Notes: generated from the sequence alone by a model not told the origin. A DNA stretch of 64,000 nt from Acinetobacter kanungonis (GCF_009939195.1 NZ_JAACKC010000006.1:1-64000); one strand, 5' to 3'; positions 38,901 to 48,429 are shown, numbered from the stretch's first letter. Numbers and translations are program-made.

Positions 38901-39455
38901 GAAAAGGTCAATTCGTATTGGTGCATTTTGTCCTGAAGCAAAAATATCCATGATGCTGCCGCGAACAGCAAACTCACCATGATCATAAACTGTATCGACT
39001 AAATGATAGCCTGCCTGAATCAGTCGCAGTTTTTGCTTCTCAATATCAAATTTTTGTCCGACGTGAATATCAAAATGCTCGCCAAGTACCCACGAAGTTG
39101 GTGCAACACGTTGTGCCAAAGTAGAAGCTGAAACCAGCAATACACCTTGCCGCGGCATATTGGATAAAATTGCTAAACGCTCTGAGACAATATCTTGATG
39201 AGGTGATAAGCGATCATAAGGTAAGATTTCCCAATCCGGGAAAATAGTCGGTTTTACGCCATAAAATTCCAGCTCACTTTCTAATTGAGCCAAATGCTGA
39301 CTATTGCGAGCAACCAATATAAATAGTTGTTGATGTTGTTTTGAGATTTCTTTAAATAATAGTGCAGCAGCTGAACCTTGTAATTGTCCGATCCAGCGTT
39401 TGTCACCTGCTTTCAATTTAGACAGATTAAGTTGAGCAATTTCTTGTTGGAACAT
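35997..39455 (-). CDS. mfd: transcription-repair coupling factor Mfd
   Basis: A 1152-aa translocase that removes RNA polymerase stalled at DNA damage and recruits UvrA. A UvrB-like N-terminal part (WEILPYDRLSPHQDIVSERLA), the RNA-polymerase-interaction domain (VVHIDHGVGRYAGL), the RecG-like helicase core (Walker A GDVGFGKTEVAMRAA, DEEHRFGV, TATPIPRTL) and the TRCF C-terminal domain are in order. Length matches E. coli Mfd (1148 aa). It is monocistronic. Confidence 0.97.
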   Translation of the reverse strand: MFQQEIAQLNLSKLKAGDKRWIGQLQGSAAALLFKEISKQHQQLFILVARNSQHLAQLESELEFYGVKPTIFPDWEILPYDRLSPHQDIVSERLAILSNMPRQGVLLVSASTLAQRVAPTSWVLGEHFDIHVGQKFDIEKQKLRLIQAGYHLVDTVYDHGEFAVRGSIMDIFASGQNAPIRIDLFDDEIESLKFFDPETQRTTQNLEKFSVLPAKEFPLKEGRSVFRDRYAESFLTANPKKNPIYQDVLEGIASPGIEFYLPLFFEKALMQSQSTLMAYLPGNGIVITDNGLDEGLANFWKEVMRRYEDRRHNVDHPILPPDELFLAPNLVLEQLNKFARVIASSEAAEERAGAINLDTEIPPRLAVDPKQEKPFAAVKKYLDEVNHPVLLVAESAGRRETLKDALRPFLGDIPSVESFADFQQSLQAIAITNAPLDRGLVIRGQLSVISENQLYEHRVVQRRRKRQQEVSEEFLIKSLTELSIGAPVVHIDHGVGRYAGLITLSIDDQEHEFLQLDYADAAKVYVPVTNLHLISRYSGGDPDLAPLHKLGTDAWNKAKRKALEQIHDVAAELLHIQARRQSKPGISFELDHSLYMEFASGFAYEETLDQANAIEATLHDMQLAKPMDRLVCGDVGFGKTEVAMRAAFVTVQNNKQVAVLVPTTLLAQQHYESFKDRFADWPVRIEVLSRFGSSKAHLKTIEDLADGKVDIVVGTHKILQENVQFKNLGLMIVDEEHRFGVRDKERIKAMRADVDMLTLTATPIPRTLNMAFSGMRDLSIIATPPARRLAVKTFVQEHTAESVKEAILRELLRGGQVYFLHNEVETIERAAESLRELVPEARVAVAHGQMRERELEQVMQQFYHKEYNVLVCSTIIETGIDVPNANTILIERADKLGLAQLHQLRGRVGRSHHQAYAYLLVPSLKGLKGDAEKRLDAIQRAATLGAGFMLATEDLEIRGAGELLGEQQSGSMQAIGYSLYMEMLEKATKAIQKGKTPNFDAPLSLTAEINLHMPALIPDEYLGDVHQRLLFYKRISNTDTQEKLDNIRMELIDRFGIPPQPVKQLFAVHQLRLKAEMLGIIKIDINTNGGYIEFSQDTPVQAMSIINMMQKHPTFFRMEGGQRLKVMVMLEDFQKRIQFINDLLENLIKELN

Positions 39456-39622
39456 GTAGATCGCTTTTAGAGATAAGTCACTTGCTTACAATCTTATCAT
39501 GAGGCTAAAAGCCAAGAAAATTTTTATACCGTTGCTCAACCAAGAATAAGTGAAAGTCTTTTTAATCGATTACTAAAATTATTGCAGATGAGCACACTAT
39601 AAATAGCTATATATAGTTAACC

Positions 39623-39979
39623 CTATTTTTCTCGAATAAAGTTACGGTAATAGTCATTCAGCTTTTGGACAATTCGCTTAAACTGCACAAGGTTCTCTTC
39701 GGTATTGCCTAAACGTGCAACAAATTTCTGCTGAGCAATTTCCAAATCTATTTTTTCATTGATCAGCATGGCGGCATAGTAAAGTGCTTGTAGATCATCA
39801 AACTTCTTTAAGCGTCGATTAGAATAAAACTCCAAACGTTCGGAAAGCTCCTGATTCAGAATTACACCATCGACAATATAGCCCTGCTCTGGATCAAACT
39901 GGATCGCATGCTCCAGCAAATAAGCTTCTTCCTCTTTCGCTTTAGAGCTTTTAAATACATTTTTAAGCTTATTCAGCAT
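39623..39979 (-). CDS. small cytoplasmic protein, unknown
   Basis: A 118-aa charged, mostly helical protein. A Lys/Glu-rich start (KSSKAKEEEAYLLEHAI), a short beta-like stretch (EQGYIVDGVILNQEL) and a helical end (VQFKRIVQKLNDYYRNFIREK). No motif recognised. It lies alone, 167 bp upstream of mfd on the same strand. Coding bias looks genuine. Confidence 0.6.
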   Translation of the reverse strand: MLNKLKNVFKSSKAKEEEAYLLEHAIQFDPEQGYIVDGVILNQELSERLEFYSNRRLKKFDDLQALYYAAMLINEKIDLEIAQQKFVARLGNTEENLVQFKRIVQKLNDYYRNFIREK

Positions 39980-40741
39980 CAGCAGGCTTTCCTAAAGAAT
40001 TAAAGCAGCATTATATAATGTAATCAGCACAAACCTGTCTACTTATGTGTCAATTGAAAATTAGCTGTTCTGGCAGATTTATTGAGTGAGTATTCAGTAC
40101 GCCATTTCTTTATTCTTTGATTCTAGGCGTAGTCATTTACATAAAATGTATATAGCACTGACTTATATTGCGCGCATAATTAAGAAAGTAAATTCATCAC
40201 TCCAAGATATTCTTGATCTATCAATACAATAAAAAAAGGAGAATTGAGACTTTGGCAGCCAAATTTAGAGTAATAATCCAGCAATTAAAACAAACACCTT
40301 AATATCCAGTAAATAGGTGACTTTTGAACTGATTTTTTAATAACTTCTTTTTTCCGGAGACCTCCCACCCACATCAAATTGAAATATATAGATTTATTTT
40401 AATTTACCTGAGCTTTAAATTGTTAGCTTATGTAAACAATAATTTAAAGTTTTGGAATCAACTATTAATTTGAGTATTTTTTATTCATTTTGATAGAAAG
40501 TTCACATTATAAATGGAAATATATAGGCAAACTTCGTACATTACTTAAACTGACTTATCTCTTTTGTCATTTTTAGTTTTGTAAACAAAATTACATTTCG
40601 CTACACAAGATCACTACAAACACCCTAGAAATGTAACAGTAAGTAATTTTGCTTTTATGTTTGAATCAGCTCCTCGCTATTGCAGCTCAAAAAATCATCT
40701 CAGATAGATGGATAGATGGTTTTAGGACAAAGGATGGGCAT
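39980..40741. other. 762-bp AT-rich region upstream of putP
   Basis: No convincing gene is seen. It holds an 11-bp direct repeat GAAATATATAG at 40381-40391 and 40516-40526 (135 bp apart), an imperfect dyad near 40413-40450 (CTTTAAATTGTT, with its complement carrying a 3-base bulge), and a dyad TTTTGT-AA-ACAAAA at 40577-40590. These could be sites for the Lrp-type regulator or for other control of putP. The region is unusually long for this compact chromosome. Confidence 0.5.
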
Positions 40742-42253
40742 ATGAGTCAAGTGAACCCTACATTAATCACCTTTATTTTTTACATTATCGCAATGGTCGG
40801 TATTGGCCTATATGCCTATAAGGCAACTTCAGATTTCTCTGACTACATTTTGGGTGGACGTAGTCTTGGAAGCGTTGTAACTGCTCTTTCAGCAGGTGCA
40901 TCTGATATGAGTGGCTGGTTGCTTATGGGTTTACCAGGAGCAATTTATCTCTCTGGTCTCTCTGAAGCATGGATTGCCATTGGTCTAATTATCGGCGCAT
41001 GGTTAAACTGGCTTTTAGTTGCAGGACGTTTACGTGTTCATACTGAATTCCAAAATAACGCGCTCACATTACCAGATTATTTCACTGGTCGTTTTGGCGA
41101 TAAAAAACGTATTTTACGAATCATCTCCGCATTCGTAATTCTTATCTTCTTTGCTATTTACTGTGCATCAGGCATGGTGGCTGGCGCTCGTTTATTCGAA
41201 AGCTTATTTGGATGGGACTACTCTACTGCACTTTGGATTGGCGCTCTTGCAACAATTTCTTATGTATGTATCGGTGGCTTCCTTGCAGTAAGTTGGACTG
41301 ACACTTTCCAAGCAGGCTTAATGATTTTTGCCTTATTGTTAATGCCAGTGATCACTTACCTTGCAATTGATGACCATAGCCAACAGTTTGGTGTATTGCT
41401 CGAAGCGGCTCGCCCACAAGCAATGAACATGCTTGAAGGTTTAAGTACTGTTGCTATTTTATCTTCAATGGCATGGGGCTTAGGCTATTTCGGTCAACCA
41501 CATATTTTAGTGCGCTTCATGGCGGCTGATTCTGTAAGAACTATCCCTGCTGCACGCCGTATTGGTATGGCTTGGATGATTTTATGTTTAGGTGGTGCAG
41601 TTGGTGCAGGTTTTGTCGGTATCGCTTACTTCCAACAACATCCAGAATTTGCGGCTGTTGTGACTAAAAACCCTGAAACTATTTTCATGGAATTAAATAA
41701 AATCTTATTTAACCCATGGGTCGCAGGTATCATTCTTGCAGCAATTCTTTCAGCGGTAATGAGTACGTTAAGCTGCCAGCTTTTGGTATGTTCAAGTACG
41801 CTTACTGAAGATTTGTATAAATCATTCATCCGTAAAAATGCATCTCAAAAAGAGTTGGTTTGGATCGGTCGTTTGATGGTTTTGTCTATTGCTATTCTTG
41901 CAATTACGATTGCACAAAACCCAGACAGTAAAGTATTAGGCTTAGTTGCATATGCTTGGGCTGGTTTTGGTGCTGCATTTGGTCCATTAATTATCTTGTC
42001 TTTGTTCTGGAAGCGTATGACGCTCAACGGTGCAATTGTAGGTATTCTGGTTGGTGCAGTAACTGTAATCGCATGGAAAAACATCATGGGCTACACTGGC
42101 GTATACGAAATTATCCCTGGCTTCATCTTGTCATTCATCAGCATTATCGTGGTGAGCTTACTTGGCAAAGAACCAGAGAAAGATGTCGTAGAGCGTTTTG
42201 AAAAAGCTGATGCTTTCTATAAGAGTGAAATGGCTGAGTTAAAGAACAAATAA
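40742..42253 (+). CDS. putP: sodium/proline symporter PutP
   Basis: A 503-aa SSS-family symporter bringing proline in with sodium. About 12-13 membrane helices; YILGGRSLGSVVTALSAGASDMSGWLLMGLPGA, GFLAVSWTDTFQA and the LSAVMSTLSCQLLVCSS stretch (split sodium-site helices) are family marks. The ATG at 40742 is chosen since it gives MSQVNPTLITF with a GGATGGG site; an upstream codon at 40649 would add 31 residues with no hydrophobic pattern. It faces the regulator gene across a shared terminator. Confidence 0.94.
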   Translation: MSQVNPTLITFIFYIIAMVGIGLYAYKATSDFSDYILGGRSLGSVVTALSAGASDMSGWLLMGLPGAIYLSGLSEAWIAIGLIIGAWLNWLLVAGRLRVHTEFQNNALTLPDYFTGRFGDKKRILRIISAFVILIFFAIYCASGMVAGARLFESLFGWDYSTALWIGALATISYVCIGGFLAVSWTDTFQAGLMIFALLLMPVITYLAIDDHSQQFGVLLEAARPQAMNMLEGLSTVAILSSMAWGLGYFGQPHILVRFMAADSVRTIPAARRIGMAWMILCLGGAVGAGFVGIAYFQQHPEFAAVVTKNPETIFMELNKILFNPWVAGIILAAILSAVMSTLSCQLLVCSSTLTEDLYKSFIRKNASQKELVWIGRLMVLSIAILAITIAQNPDSKVLGLVAYAWAGFGAAFGPLIILSLFWKRMTLNGAIVGILVGAVTVIAWKNIMGYTGVYEIIPGFILSFISIIVVSLLGKEPEKDVVERFEKADAFYKSEMAELKNK

Positions 42254-42270
42254 TTGGGCTTTGCTTGAAT

Positions 42271-42299
42271 CAATAAAGGGGCTTTGTGCCCCTTTATTG
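42271..42299. terminator. bidirectional terminator between putP and the Lrp-type gene
   Basis: A perfect 12-bp stem (42271-42282/42288-42299) with TTTGT loop. Confidence 0.92.
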
Positions 42300-42791
42300 T
42301 TATCTACCCTTTTTAATTTTCAAATTTAGCTTAGCGCTTTCTTTAATGACTTCCATCACCGGATAGCTTCGGGTTTCTTTAATACCCGGTAACTGCCACA
42401 GTACCTGCCCCGAAATTTTACGAAACTCTTCCATATTCGCGCAGCGAATCTTCACCACGAAATCAAAACCACCGCTGGTCATATGACATTCAACAATTTC
42501 TGGATACTGCATGACTGCCTCGCAGAACTCATCTAATACATTTGGCGTCGTTTTATCGAGTAAAATCTCTACAAAGACCACAAAATTTGAATTCAGCATC
42601 GCTGCATTCAATTTGGCCTCGTAACCAAGAATAAATCCATCTTTGCTTAACTTCTGTACCCTTGCAAGCACAGCCGTAGGAGATAGATTCACCTCTTCAG
42701 CCAATTTAATATTCGATATTCGTCCATCGTTCTGCAGAATATCTAAAATTTTAATATCCGTTCGATCAAGCGATAAAATTTGGCTAGACAT
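42300..42791 (-). CDS. Lrp/AsnC-family regulator, probable proline regulator
   Basis: A 163-aa regulator. An N-terminal helix-turn-helix (IKILDILQNDGRISNIKLAEEVNLSPTAVLARV split: NDGRISNIKLAEEVNLS is the HTH core) and a C-terminal RAM effector domain (FVVFVEILLD, VECHMTSGGFDFVVKIR). It is divergent from putA (118 bp) and convergent with putP, the layout of PutR/PrdR activators that sense proline. Since PutA here has no DNA-binding domain, this protein is the likely controller. Confidence 0.85.
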   Translation of the reverse strand: MSSQILSLDRTDIKILDILQNDGRISNIKLAEEVNLSPTAVLARVQKLSKDGFILGYEAKLNAAMLNSNFVVFVEILLDKTTPNVLDEFCEAVMQYPEIVECHMTSGGFDFVVKIRCANMEEFRKISGQVLWQLPGIKETRSYPVMEVIKESAKLNLKIKKGR

Positions 42792-42909
42792 CTGAATTAA
42801 TCTCTAAAAATAAGGGAAAGTATAGTGAGTTATTCGGGTTTATTTCTGTGATGATTAATTATATACGGCAATTTGCTTAACTCAATCTTTTCAGTCACAG
42901 GAAGTTGGC

Positions 42910-45900
42910 ATGAATACGATCATCTCCTCTATTGATGAAAATAAACCTCATCAAGACTATATTACACTTTTCAAAGAAAAGACCGCTTACGAAACAGAGA
43001 TCAACACCGCTTGGCGCCGTGCCGAATCTGAATGTGTTGAAAATCTACTTGAGCATAGCAAAATTTCAGATGAATTGAATACGCGTATTCAAGATCTAGC
43101 GTTTAACCTTGCACATACTTTACGTGAGCGTAAAAGTTCTGCAGGTAAAGCAGGTATCGTACAAGGCTTATTACAAGAGTTCTCTTTATCTTCTCAAGAA
43201 GGTATTGCGCTGATGTGCCTTGCTGAAGCGTTATTACGTATTCCTGATACTGCCACACGTGATTTATTAATCCGTGACAAAATTAACCAAGGTAACTGGA
43301 AAGACCACGTTGGTCAAAGCAACCTGATGTTCGTTAATGCCGCTGCGTGGGGCTTAATGTTAACAGGCATGCTCATGGATACACCAAAGCAAGCAAGCCT
43401 TTCTAGCATGTTAACTGGTTTAATCGCACGTAGTGGTCGTGGCGTAATCCGTAAAGCCGTTGACGTTGCAATGCGTATGATGGGTGAACAGTTCGTTACT
43501 GGTGAAACCATTAAAGAAGCATTAAGCAATGCTGAACGTCTTGAAGCAAAAGGTTTCCGCTATTCATACGATATGTTGGGTGAAGCAGCGTTAACTGATC
43601 ATGATGCTGAGCGTTATTATGATGATTACACCAATGCCATTCATGCGATTGGTCAAGCATCTAAAGATAAAGACGTTTATAGCGGTCCTGGTATCTCTAT
43701 CAAACTTTCTGCGTTACACCCGCGTTACCAACGTTCTCAAACTGAACGTGTACACAACGAACTTTATGGCAAAGTTCTTGAACTCGCGCGTTTGGCAAAA
43801 GGCTATAACATTGGTTTAAACATTGATGCGGAAGAATCCGAGCGTTTAGAGCTTTCTCTAGAGCTTTTAGAGCGTCTTTGCTTTGAACCTGAATTGGCTG
43901 ACTGGAAAGGTATCGGCTTTGTTATTCAAGCGTACCAAAAACGTTGTTTCTACGTTGTAGATTATATTGTTGATTTAGCGAAACGCAGTAACAAGCGCCT
44001 AATGATCCGTTTGGTGAAAGGTGCATACTGGGATAGCGAAATCAAGAAAGCACAAATTGAAGGTATGACGGACTATCCTGTATTTACTCGTAAAGTACAT
44101 ACAGACTTGTCTTATATCGCATGTGCACGAAAATTATTGGCTGCTCCAGAGCAAATTTATCCTCAGTTTGCGACACATAATGCTCAAACTGTAGCAACAA
44201 TTTACGAATTGGCAGATCCTGCGAAATATTACGTTGGTCAATACGAATTCCAATGCTTACACGGCATGGGTGAACCTTTATACGAACAAGTGGTTGGTCC
44301 AAAATCTGAAAACAAACTGGACATCCCTTGCCGTATTTATGCACCAGTAGGTACGCATGAAACTTTATTGGCATACTTAGTACGTCGTTTACTTGAAAAT
44401 GGTGCAAACACATCATTTGTAAACCGTATTGCTGATAAGAGTTTGAAGATTCAAGACCTGATCGAAAATCCACGTGAATCGATCCTAACTTCTGCGAAAC
44501 AAGAAAAAGCGGTTGGTTTAAAACACCCTGCTATTCCATTACCACAGAATTTATATGGCGCATTACGTCAAAACTCATCTGGCGTAGATTTAGCAAATGA
44601 CAGCGAACTGTTAAGCTTGGACAAAAAAGTTCAAAGCCTGATGTCGCAACAATGGGCTGCTGAATCAATGGGTCCTGGTTTAGCTGAAATAACTGCTGCA
44701 GCTGAAGTTGCTGTTATCAACCCTGCTGTACATAGCGACAAAGTTGGTTCTGTTAAAGAAGCTTCTGCTGAACACGTAAATCTAGCATTAACAAATGCTG
44801 CAAATGCACAAGCTGCTTGGGTAAATACACCTAAAAATGAACGTGCTGCATGTTTAAACCGTGCTGCCGACATTATGGAAAGCCGTATCCAAGAGTTGAT
44901 GGTGTTGTTATGCCGTGAAAGTGGTAAGACTTATGCCAATGCCATTGCAGAAGTACGTGAAGCAGTAGATTTCCTTCGTTACTACGCTGCACAATGCACA
45001 AACTTAGCGACTAATGCTCAAATTGAGTCATTAGGTACAGTATTGTGTATTAGCCCATGGAACTTCCCATTGGCAATCTTCAGCGGTCAGATTTCTGCTG
45101 CACTTGTTGCAGGTAACACCGTTATTGCAAAACCTGCTGAACAAACGCCGCTTATTGCATATTTAGCGATCCAAATGCTTTGGGAAGCAGGTGTACCAGA
45201 AGCAGTTGTACAGTTAATTCCTGGTCGTGGTGAAACTGTTGGTGCGCAATTAAGTGCTGACCCACGTATCCAAGGTATTATGTTCACAGGTTCTACTGAA
45301 GTTGCGAAAATTCTTCAGAAAACTGTTGCGAAACGCTTAGGCACAAATGGTCAACCTATTCCGTTAATTGCGGAAACAGGTGGTCAAAATGCCATGATCG
45401 TGGACTCATCTGCATTAACTGAACAAGTTATTCTAGATGTTGTGAACTCGGCTTATGACAGTGCTGGTCAACGTTGTTCTGCACTTCGTATCCTTTGCGT
45501 ACAAGAAGACAATGCTGAAAGCGTGATCCGCATGTTGAAAGGTGCGATGCAACAGTTAAATGTAGGTAACCCTGCATTGTTAAAAACTGACATCGGTCCT
45601 GTAATTGATGCTGAAGCACAAACCAATATCCAAAACCACATTCAAAAAATGCGTGGTAAAGGCTATGCAGTGCACCAGTTCATGCGTAACAATGCTGCTG
45701 ATACAAGCTTGACTCAAGGTACATTCATTCCACCAACATTGATTGAATTACCAAACTTAAACGACCTTGAGCGTGAAGTCTTTGGTCCTGTATTACACAT
45801 CATCCGTTACCCACAAGGTAATGTGAAATCTGTAGTGGATCAAATCAATGCGAAAGGCTACGGCTTAACCATGGGTCTACATACACGTATTGATGAAACC

Positions 45901-46659
45901 ATCAACACTGTAATGAACACTTCTGAAGTTGGTAACTTATACATCAACCGCAACATTGTGGGTGCTGTGGTTGGCGTACAACCTTTCGGTGGTGAAGGCT
46001 TGTCTGGTACTGGTCCGAAAGCAGGCGGTCCGTTATACCTTTACCGCTTAATGCAAGAATGCAGCGCAAAACAGTTAAGTACTCCTTTTGCGACAGGTAA
46101 AGTATTACAAGCTGCTCCGAAAAATGAAGTGTACGAACAGTTCAGTGCTTGGGTGAAAAAGCAGTTCCCACAAGTGAAATTGCCTCAAGTTCCTGCGCTT
46201 GCTTCTGGTCAAGTGTATGAATTAAATGGTCCTACTGGTGAAAGCAACCAATATACAATTGTGGCACGTCACTGCGTATTGTCTCTTGCAGAGCAAGAAC
46301 AAGACCAATTGGTTCAATTGAACGCAATTTTTGCTGTTGGTAGCAAAGCTGCTGTACTTGCTGACAACGTATTTGCATTGAAACACATATCTTCTATGCC
46401 AAAAGCAGTTGCGCAACAGTTCAAAGTGATCGAAAGCGTTGCGACTGGTGACTTTGATGCAGTGATTCACCACGGTACAACGGCTCAAGTACTTGAATTG
46501 CAAACTACAATTGCACAACGTGCCGGTGCTATTGTTGGTATTACGCATTTACAACCTGCTGAACAGGCAATTCCTGTTGAGCGCCTTGTCATTGAACGTG
46601 CAATCAGTATCAACACTGCTGCTGCAGGTGGTAACGCGAGCTTGATGACTTTGAACTAA
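42910..46659 (+). CDS. putA: bifunctional PutA, proline dehydrogenase and P5C dehydrogenase
   Basis: A 1249-aa enzyme that oxidises proline to glutamate in two steps. FAD-dependent PRODH barrel (about 130-520; SIKLSALHPRY, MIRLVKGAYWDSEIK) and NAD-dependent aldehyde dehydrogenase (about 590-1060; SPWNFPLAIF, AETGGQNAMIVD, catalytic Cys in DSAGQRCSALRI, PFGGEGLSGTGPKAGG). A C-terminal PutA domain of about 180 residues follows. The N-terminus shows no ribbon-helix-helix repressor domain (1320 aa in E. coli). Own terminator follows. Confidence 0.96.
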   Translation: MNTIISSIDENKPHQDYITLFKEKTAYETEINTAWRRAESECVENLLEHSKISDELNTRIQDLAFNLAHTLRERKSSAGKAGIVQGLLQEFSLSSQEGIALMCLAEALLRIPDTATRDLLIRDKINQGNWKDHVGQSNLMFVNAAAWGLMLTGMLMDTPKQASLSSMLTGLIARSGRGVIRKAVDVAMRMMGEQFVTGETIKEALSNAERLEAKGFRYSYDMLGEAALTDHDAERYYDDYTNAIHAIGQASKDKDVYSGPGISIKLSALHPRYQRSQTERVHNELYGKVLELARLAKGYNIGLNIDAEESERLELSLELLERLCFEPELADWKGIGFVIQAYQKRCFYVVDYIVDLAKRSNKRLMIRLVKGAYWDSEIKKAQIEGMTDYPVFTRKVHTDLSYIACARKLLAAPEQIYPQFATHNAQTVATIYELADPAKYYVGQYEFQCLHGMGEPLYEQVVGPKSENKLDIPCRIYAPVGTHETLLAYLVRRLLENGANTSFVNRIADKSLKIQDLIENPRESILTSAKQEKAVGLKHPAIPLPQNLYGALRQNSSGVDLANDSELLSLDKKVQSLMSQQWAAESMGPGLAEITAAAEVAVINPAVHSDKVGSVKEASAEHVNLALTNAANAQAAWVNTPKNERAACLNRAADIMESRIQELMVLLCRESGKTYANAIAEVREAVDFLRYYAAQCTNLATNAQIESLGTVLCISPWNFPLAIFSGQISAALVAGNTVIAKPAEQTPLIAYLAIQMLWEAGVPEAVVQLIPGRGETVGAQLSADPRIQGIMFTGSTEVAKILQKTVAKRLGTNGQPIPLIAETGGQNAMIVDSSALTEQVILDVVNSAYDSAGQRCSALRILCVQEDNAESVIRMLKGAMQQLNVGNPALLKTDIGPVIDAEAQTNIQNHIQKMRGKGYAVHQFMRNNAADTSLTQGTFIPPTLIELPNLNDLEREVFGPVLHIIRYPQGNVKSVVDQINAKGYGLTMGLHTRIDETINTVMNTSEVGNLYINRNIVGAVVGVQPFGGEGLSGTGPKAGGPLYLYRLMQECSAKQLSTPFATGKVLQAAPKNEVYEQFSAWVKKQFPQVKLPQVPALASGQVYELNGPTGESNQYTIVARHCVLSLAEQEQDQLVQLNAIFAVGSKAAVLADNVFALKHISSMPKAVAQQFKVIESVATGDFDAVIHHGTTAQVLELQTTIAQRAGAIVGITHLQPAEQAIPVERLVIERAISINTAAAGGNASLMTLN

Positions 46660-46695
46660 GGTTTAAAGTGTCCTGTTAGGAACATAAGTTTCCCT

Positions 46696-46731
46696 AACCA
46701 AGCCATTACCCGTCTAATGGCTTGGTTTCTT
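46696..46731 (+). terminator. putA terminator
   Basis: A perfect 13-bp stem (46696-46708/46715-46727), a 6-base loop and a T-rich tail. Confidence 0.92.
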
Positions 46732-46879
46732 TTTATAGGGAAGATAAATACTTCCCTATTTCTTTATATAGAGTATTACCTGTCTATATTTTCATGCAGA
46801 GTTGCTGAATTCACTTAGTCTTATTAGGCAAACTTTGCTACCATCCCTGTTTTCTTCGTTTTATTATTTTTGACTGCAT

Positions 46880-47962
46880 ATGACTTCATCTTATCAGCAA
46901 CAACTTGATGCCAAAGTTGAACGTATTTCTGCGCAATTTGCCGAATTCAATCCCCCATCTCTTGCGGTGTTCGCATCTCCAGAACAACATTTTCGTATGC
47001 GTGCAGAATTCCGTATTTGGCATACTGATGACGATATGTTCTATGCCATGTTTGAACGTGACGAACAACAACAAAAACAAGTGATTCGTATTGATGAGTT
47101 CCCAATTGCTGATGCCAGCATTAATCAACTCATGCCTGTACTCTTGGCAGAACTGAAAAGTGATGAAGCTTTATCGAAACGCTTATTTGAAGTTCACTTT
47201 TTGGCGACCTTAAAAGGTGAAATGCTTGTTTCACTCATTTATCGCTGTCCTCTTGATGACCAATGGCAAGCCTTAGCCAAACAGTTGGCTGACAAACTCA
47301 AGATAAAAATTATTGGTCGTAGTCGCGGTCAAAAAGTTGTACTCTCTGATGAGTTTGTCGTTGAAGAACTGCAAGTTTTTGAGCGCAAATATCAGTACAA
47401 ACAAATTGAAAGCAGCTTTACCCAACCCAACGCACAAGTCTGCCAAAAGATGTTGGAATGGGCGTGCGATGTGGCTGAGCAATCTTCAAAAGACTTATTA
47501 GAATTGTATTGCGGTAATGGTAACTTTACCCTGCCATTGTCTACCCGCTTCAATCGTGTATTGGCGACAGAATTAGCCAAATCATCTGTCTATGCCGCAC
47601 AGTGGAATATTGAGCAAAATAACATTGATAACATTCAAGTGGCTCGACTTTCAGCGGAAGAATTTACTCAAGCCTATAACGGTGAACGTGAATTCAGACG
47701 CTTACAAGAAGCACAGATTAAGATCAGCAGTTATGATTTTGACACAGTCTTCGTCGATCCACCGCGAGCGGGTATTGATGATGAAACGCTGAAGCTATTA
47801 CAACGCTTTGAACGCATCATCTATATTTCATGTAATCCAGATACCTTACATGACAATTTGAAACTGCTCACGCAAACCCACAAAGTCACACGTTTTGCTT
47901 TATTCGATCAGTTCCCATATACCCACCATGTTGAATCTGGTGTGTTACTGGAAAAATTGTAA
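46880..47962 (+). CDS. trmA: tRNA (uracil-54,C5)-methyltransferase TrmA
   Basis: A 360-aa SAM-dependent enzyme making m5U54 in the T-loop of t[17 protein letters not shown] is the SAM motif, [10 protein letters not shown] the DPPR motif and YISCNPDTL holds the nucleophilic cysteine. It lacks the TRAM domain and Fe-S cysteines of RlmC/RlmD, and its length fits TrmA (366 aa in E. coli). Confidence 0.95.
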   Translation: MTSSYQQQLDAKVERISAQFAEFNPPSLAVFASPEQHFRMRAEFRIWHTDDDMFYAMFERDEQQQKQVIRIDEFPIADASINQLMPVLLAELKSDEALSKRLFEVHFLATLKGEMLVSLIYRCPLDDQWQALAKQLADKLKIKIIGRSRGQKVVLSDEFVVEELQVFERKYQYKQIESSFTQPNAQVCQKMLEWACDVAEQSSKDLLELYCGNGNFTLPLSTRFNRVLATELAKSSVYAAQWNIEQNNIDNIQVARLSAEEFTQAYNGEREFRRLQEAQIKISSYDFDTVFVDPPRAGIDDETLKLLQRFERIIYISCNPDTLHDNLKLLTQTHKVTRFALFDQFPYTHHVESGVLLEKL

Positions 47963-47987
47963 GAATTATTTATTCGTCTAATTTTCA

Positions 47988-48025
47988 TCCTCAAGCTATT
48001 TAAAACAATAACTTGGGGATTTTTA
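47988..48025 (+). terminator. probable trmA terminator
   Basis: CCTCAAG pairs with CTTGGGG across an A-rich loop, followed by a T-run. The stem is shorter and has a wobble pair. Confidence 0.6.
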
Positions 48026-48063
48026 TTTGAAATAAAACAGTTAATTTCACCATTAATTTTATG

Positions 48064-48097
48064 CTGTCATAAAACCGTTAAAACTTGCCATTATGAT
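48064..48097 (+). promoter_or_regulatory. candidate weak PhoB box with -10
   Basis: CTGTCAT (48064-48070), AAAA spacer, then a degenerate CCGTTAA (48075-48081); exactly 10 bp later TATGAT (48092-48097) could serve as -10. The layout copies phoA, but the second unit matches consensus at only about four of seven bases. Confidence 0.4.
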
Positions 48098-48201
48098 TGA
48101 AATTTTGCGTGTTCAACTGCTGTTTTTATCACTGGTAGTACCTTGCATTATTTATAAAATTGGCTATATTTCGTTCTATATTATTCGTAAATGAAGGCTC
48201 T

Positions 48202-48429
48202 ATGAGTTTTTGGCAAAAATTGTTTACTGCTCCTCAGCAGTTGAATGAACACAAGAATCAAATCGCATGCGTCGAAAATGATTGCTCGTGTAAAACAGAT
48301 GAACAACTGTTAAAGGCTCTTGCTCAAGCCACAGATGACGATGTCATCATAGGTATTAAACGTGTTTTAGCCTCTAGAGGTTATAGTCGTAAAGAGCTGA
48401 ATGAAATCACTCGCTCACCATTACAGTGA
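48202..48429 (+). CDS. small protein, unknown
   Basis: A 75-aa protein. It opens MSFWQKLFTAP, has a CVENDCSC cysteine cluster near residue 22-29 and a helical charged end (ALAQATDDDVIIGIKRVLASRGYSRKELNEI) that resembles a short helix-turn-helix. The ATG at 48202 has GAAGG nearby; an in-frame codon at 48160 adds unlike residues. Strong terminator follows. Family not recognised. Confidence 0.65.
   Translation: MSFWQKLFTAPQQLNEHKNQIACVENDCSCKTDEQLLKALAQATDDDVIIGIKRVLASRGYSRKELNEITRSPLQ

Noticed and set aside
40561..40590. TTGTCAT-like unit upstream of putP as a Pho box
   Set aside because: The second unit is missing and there is no -10 at the right distance.
44084..44473. 129-codon minus-strand frame inside putA
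   Set aside because: It is the shadow of a strongly coding region; putA motifs are intact through it.
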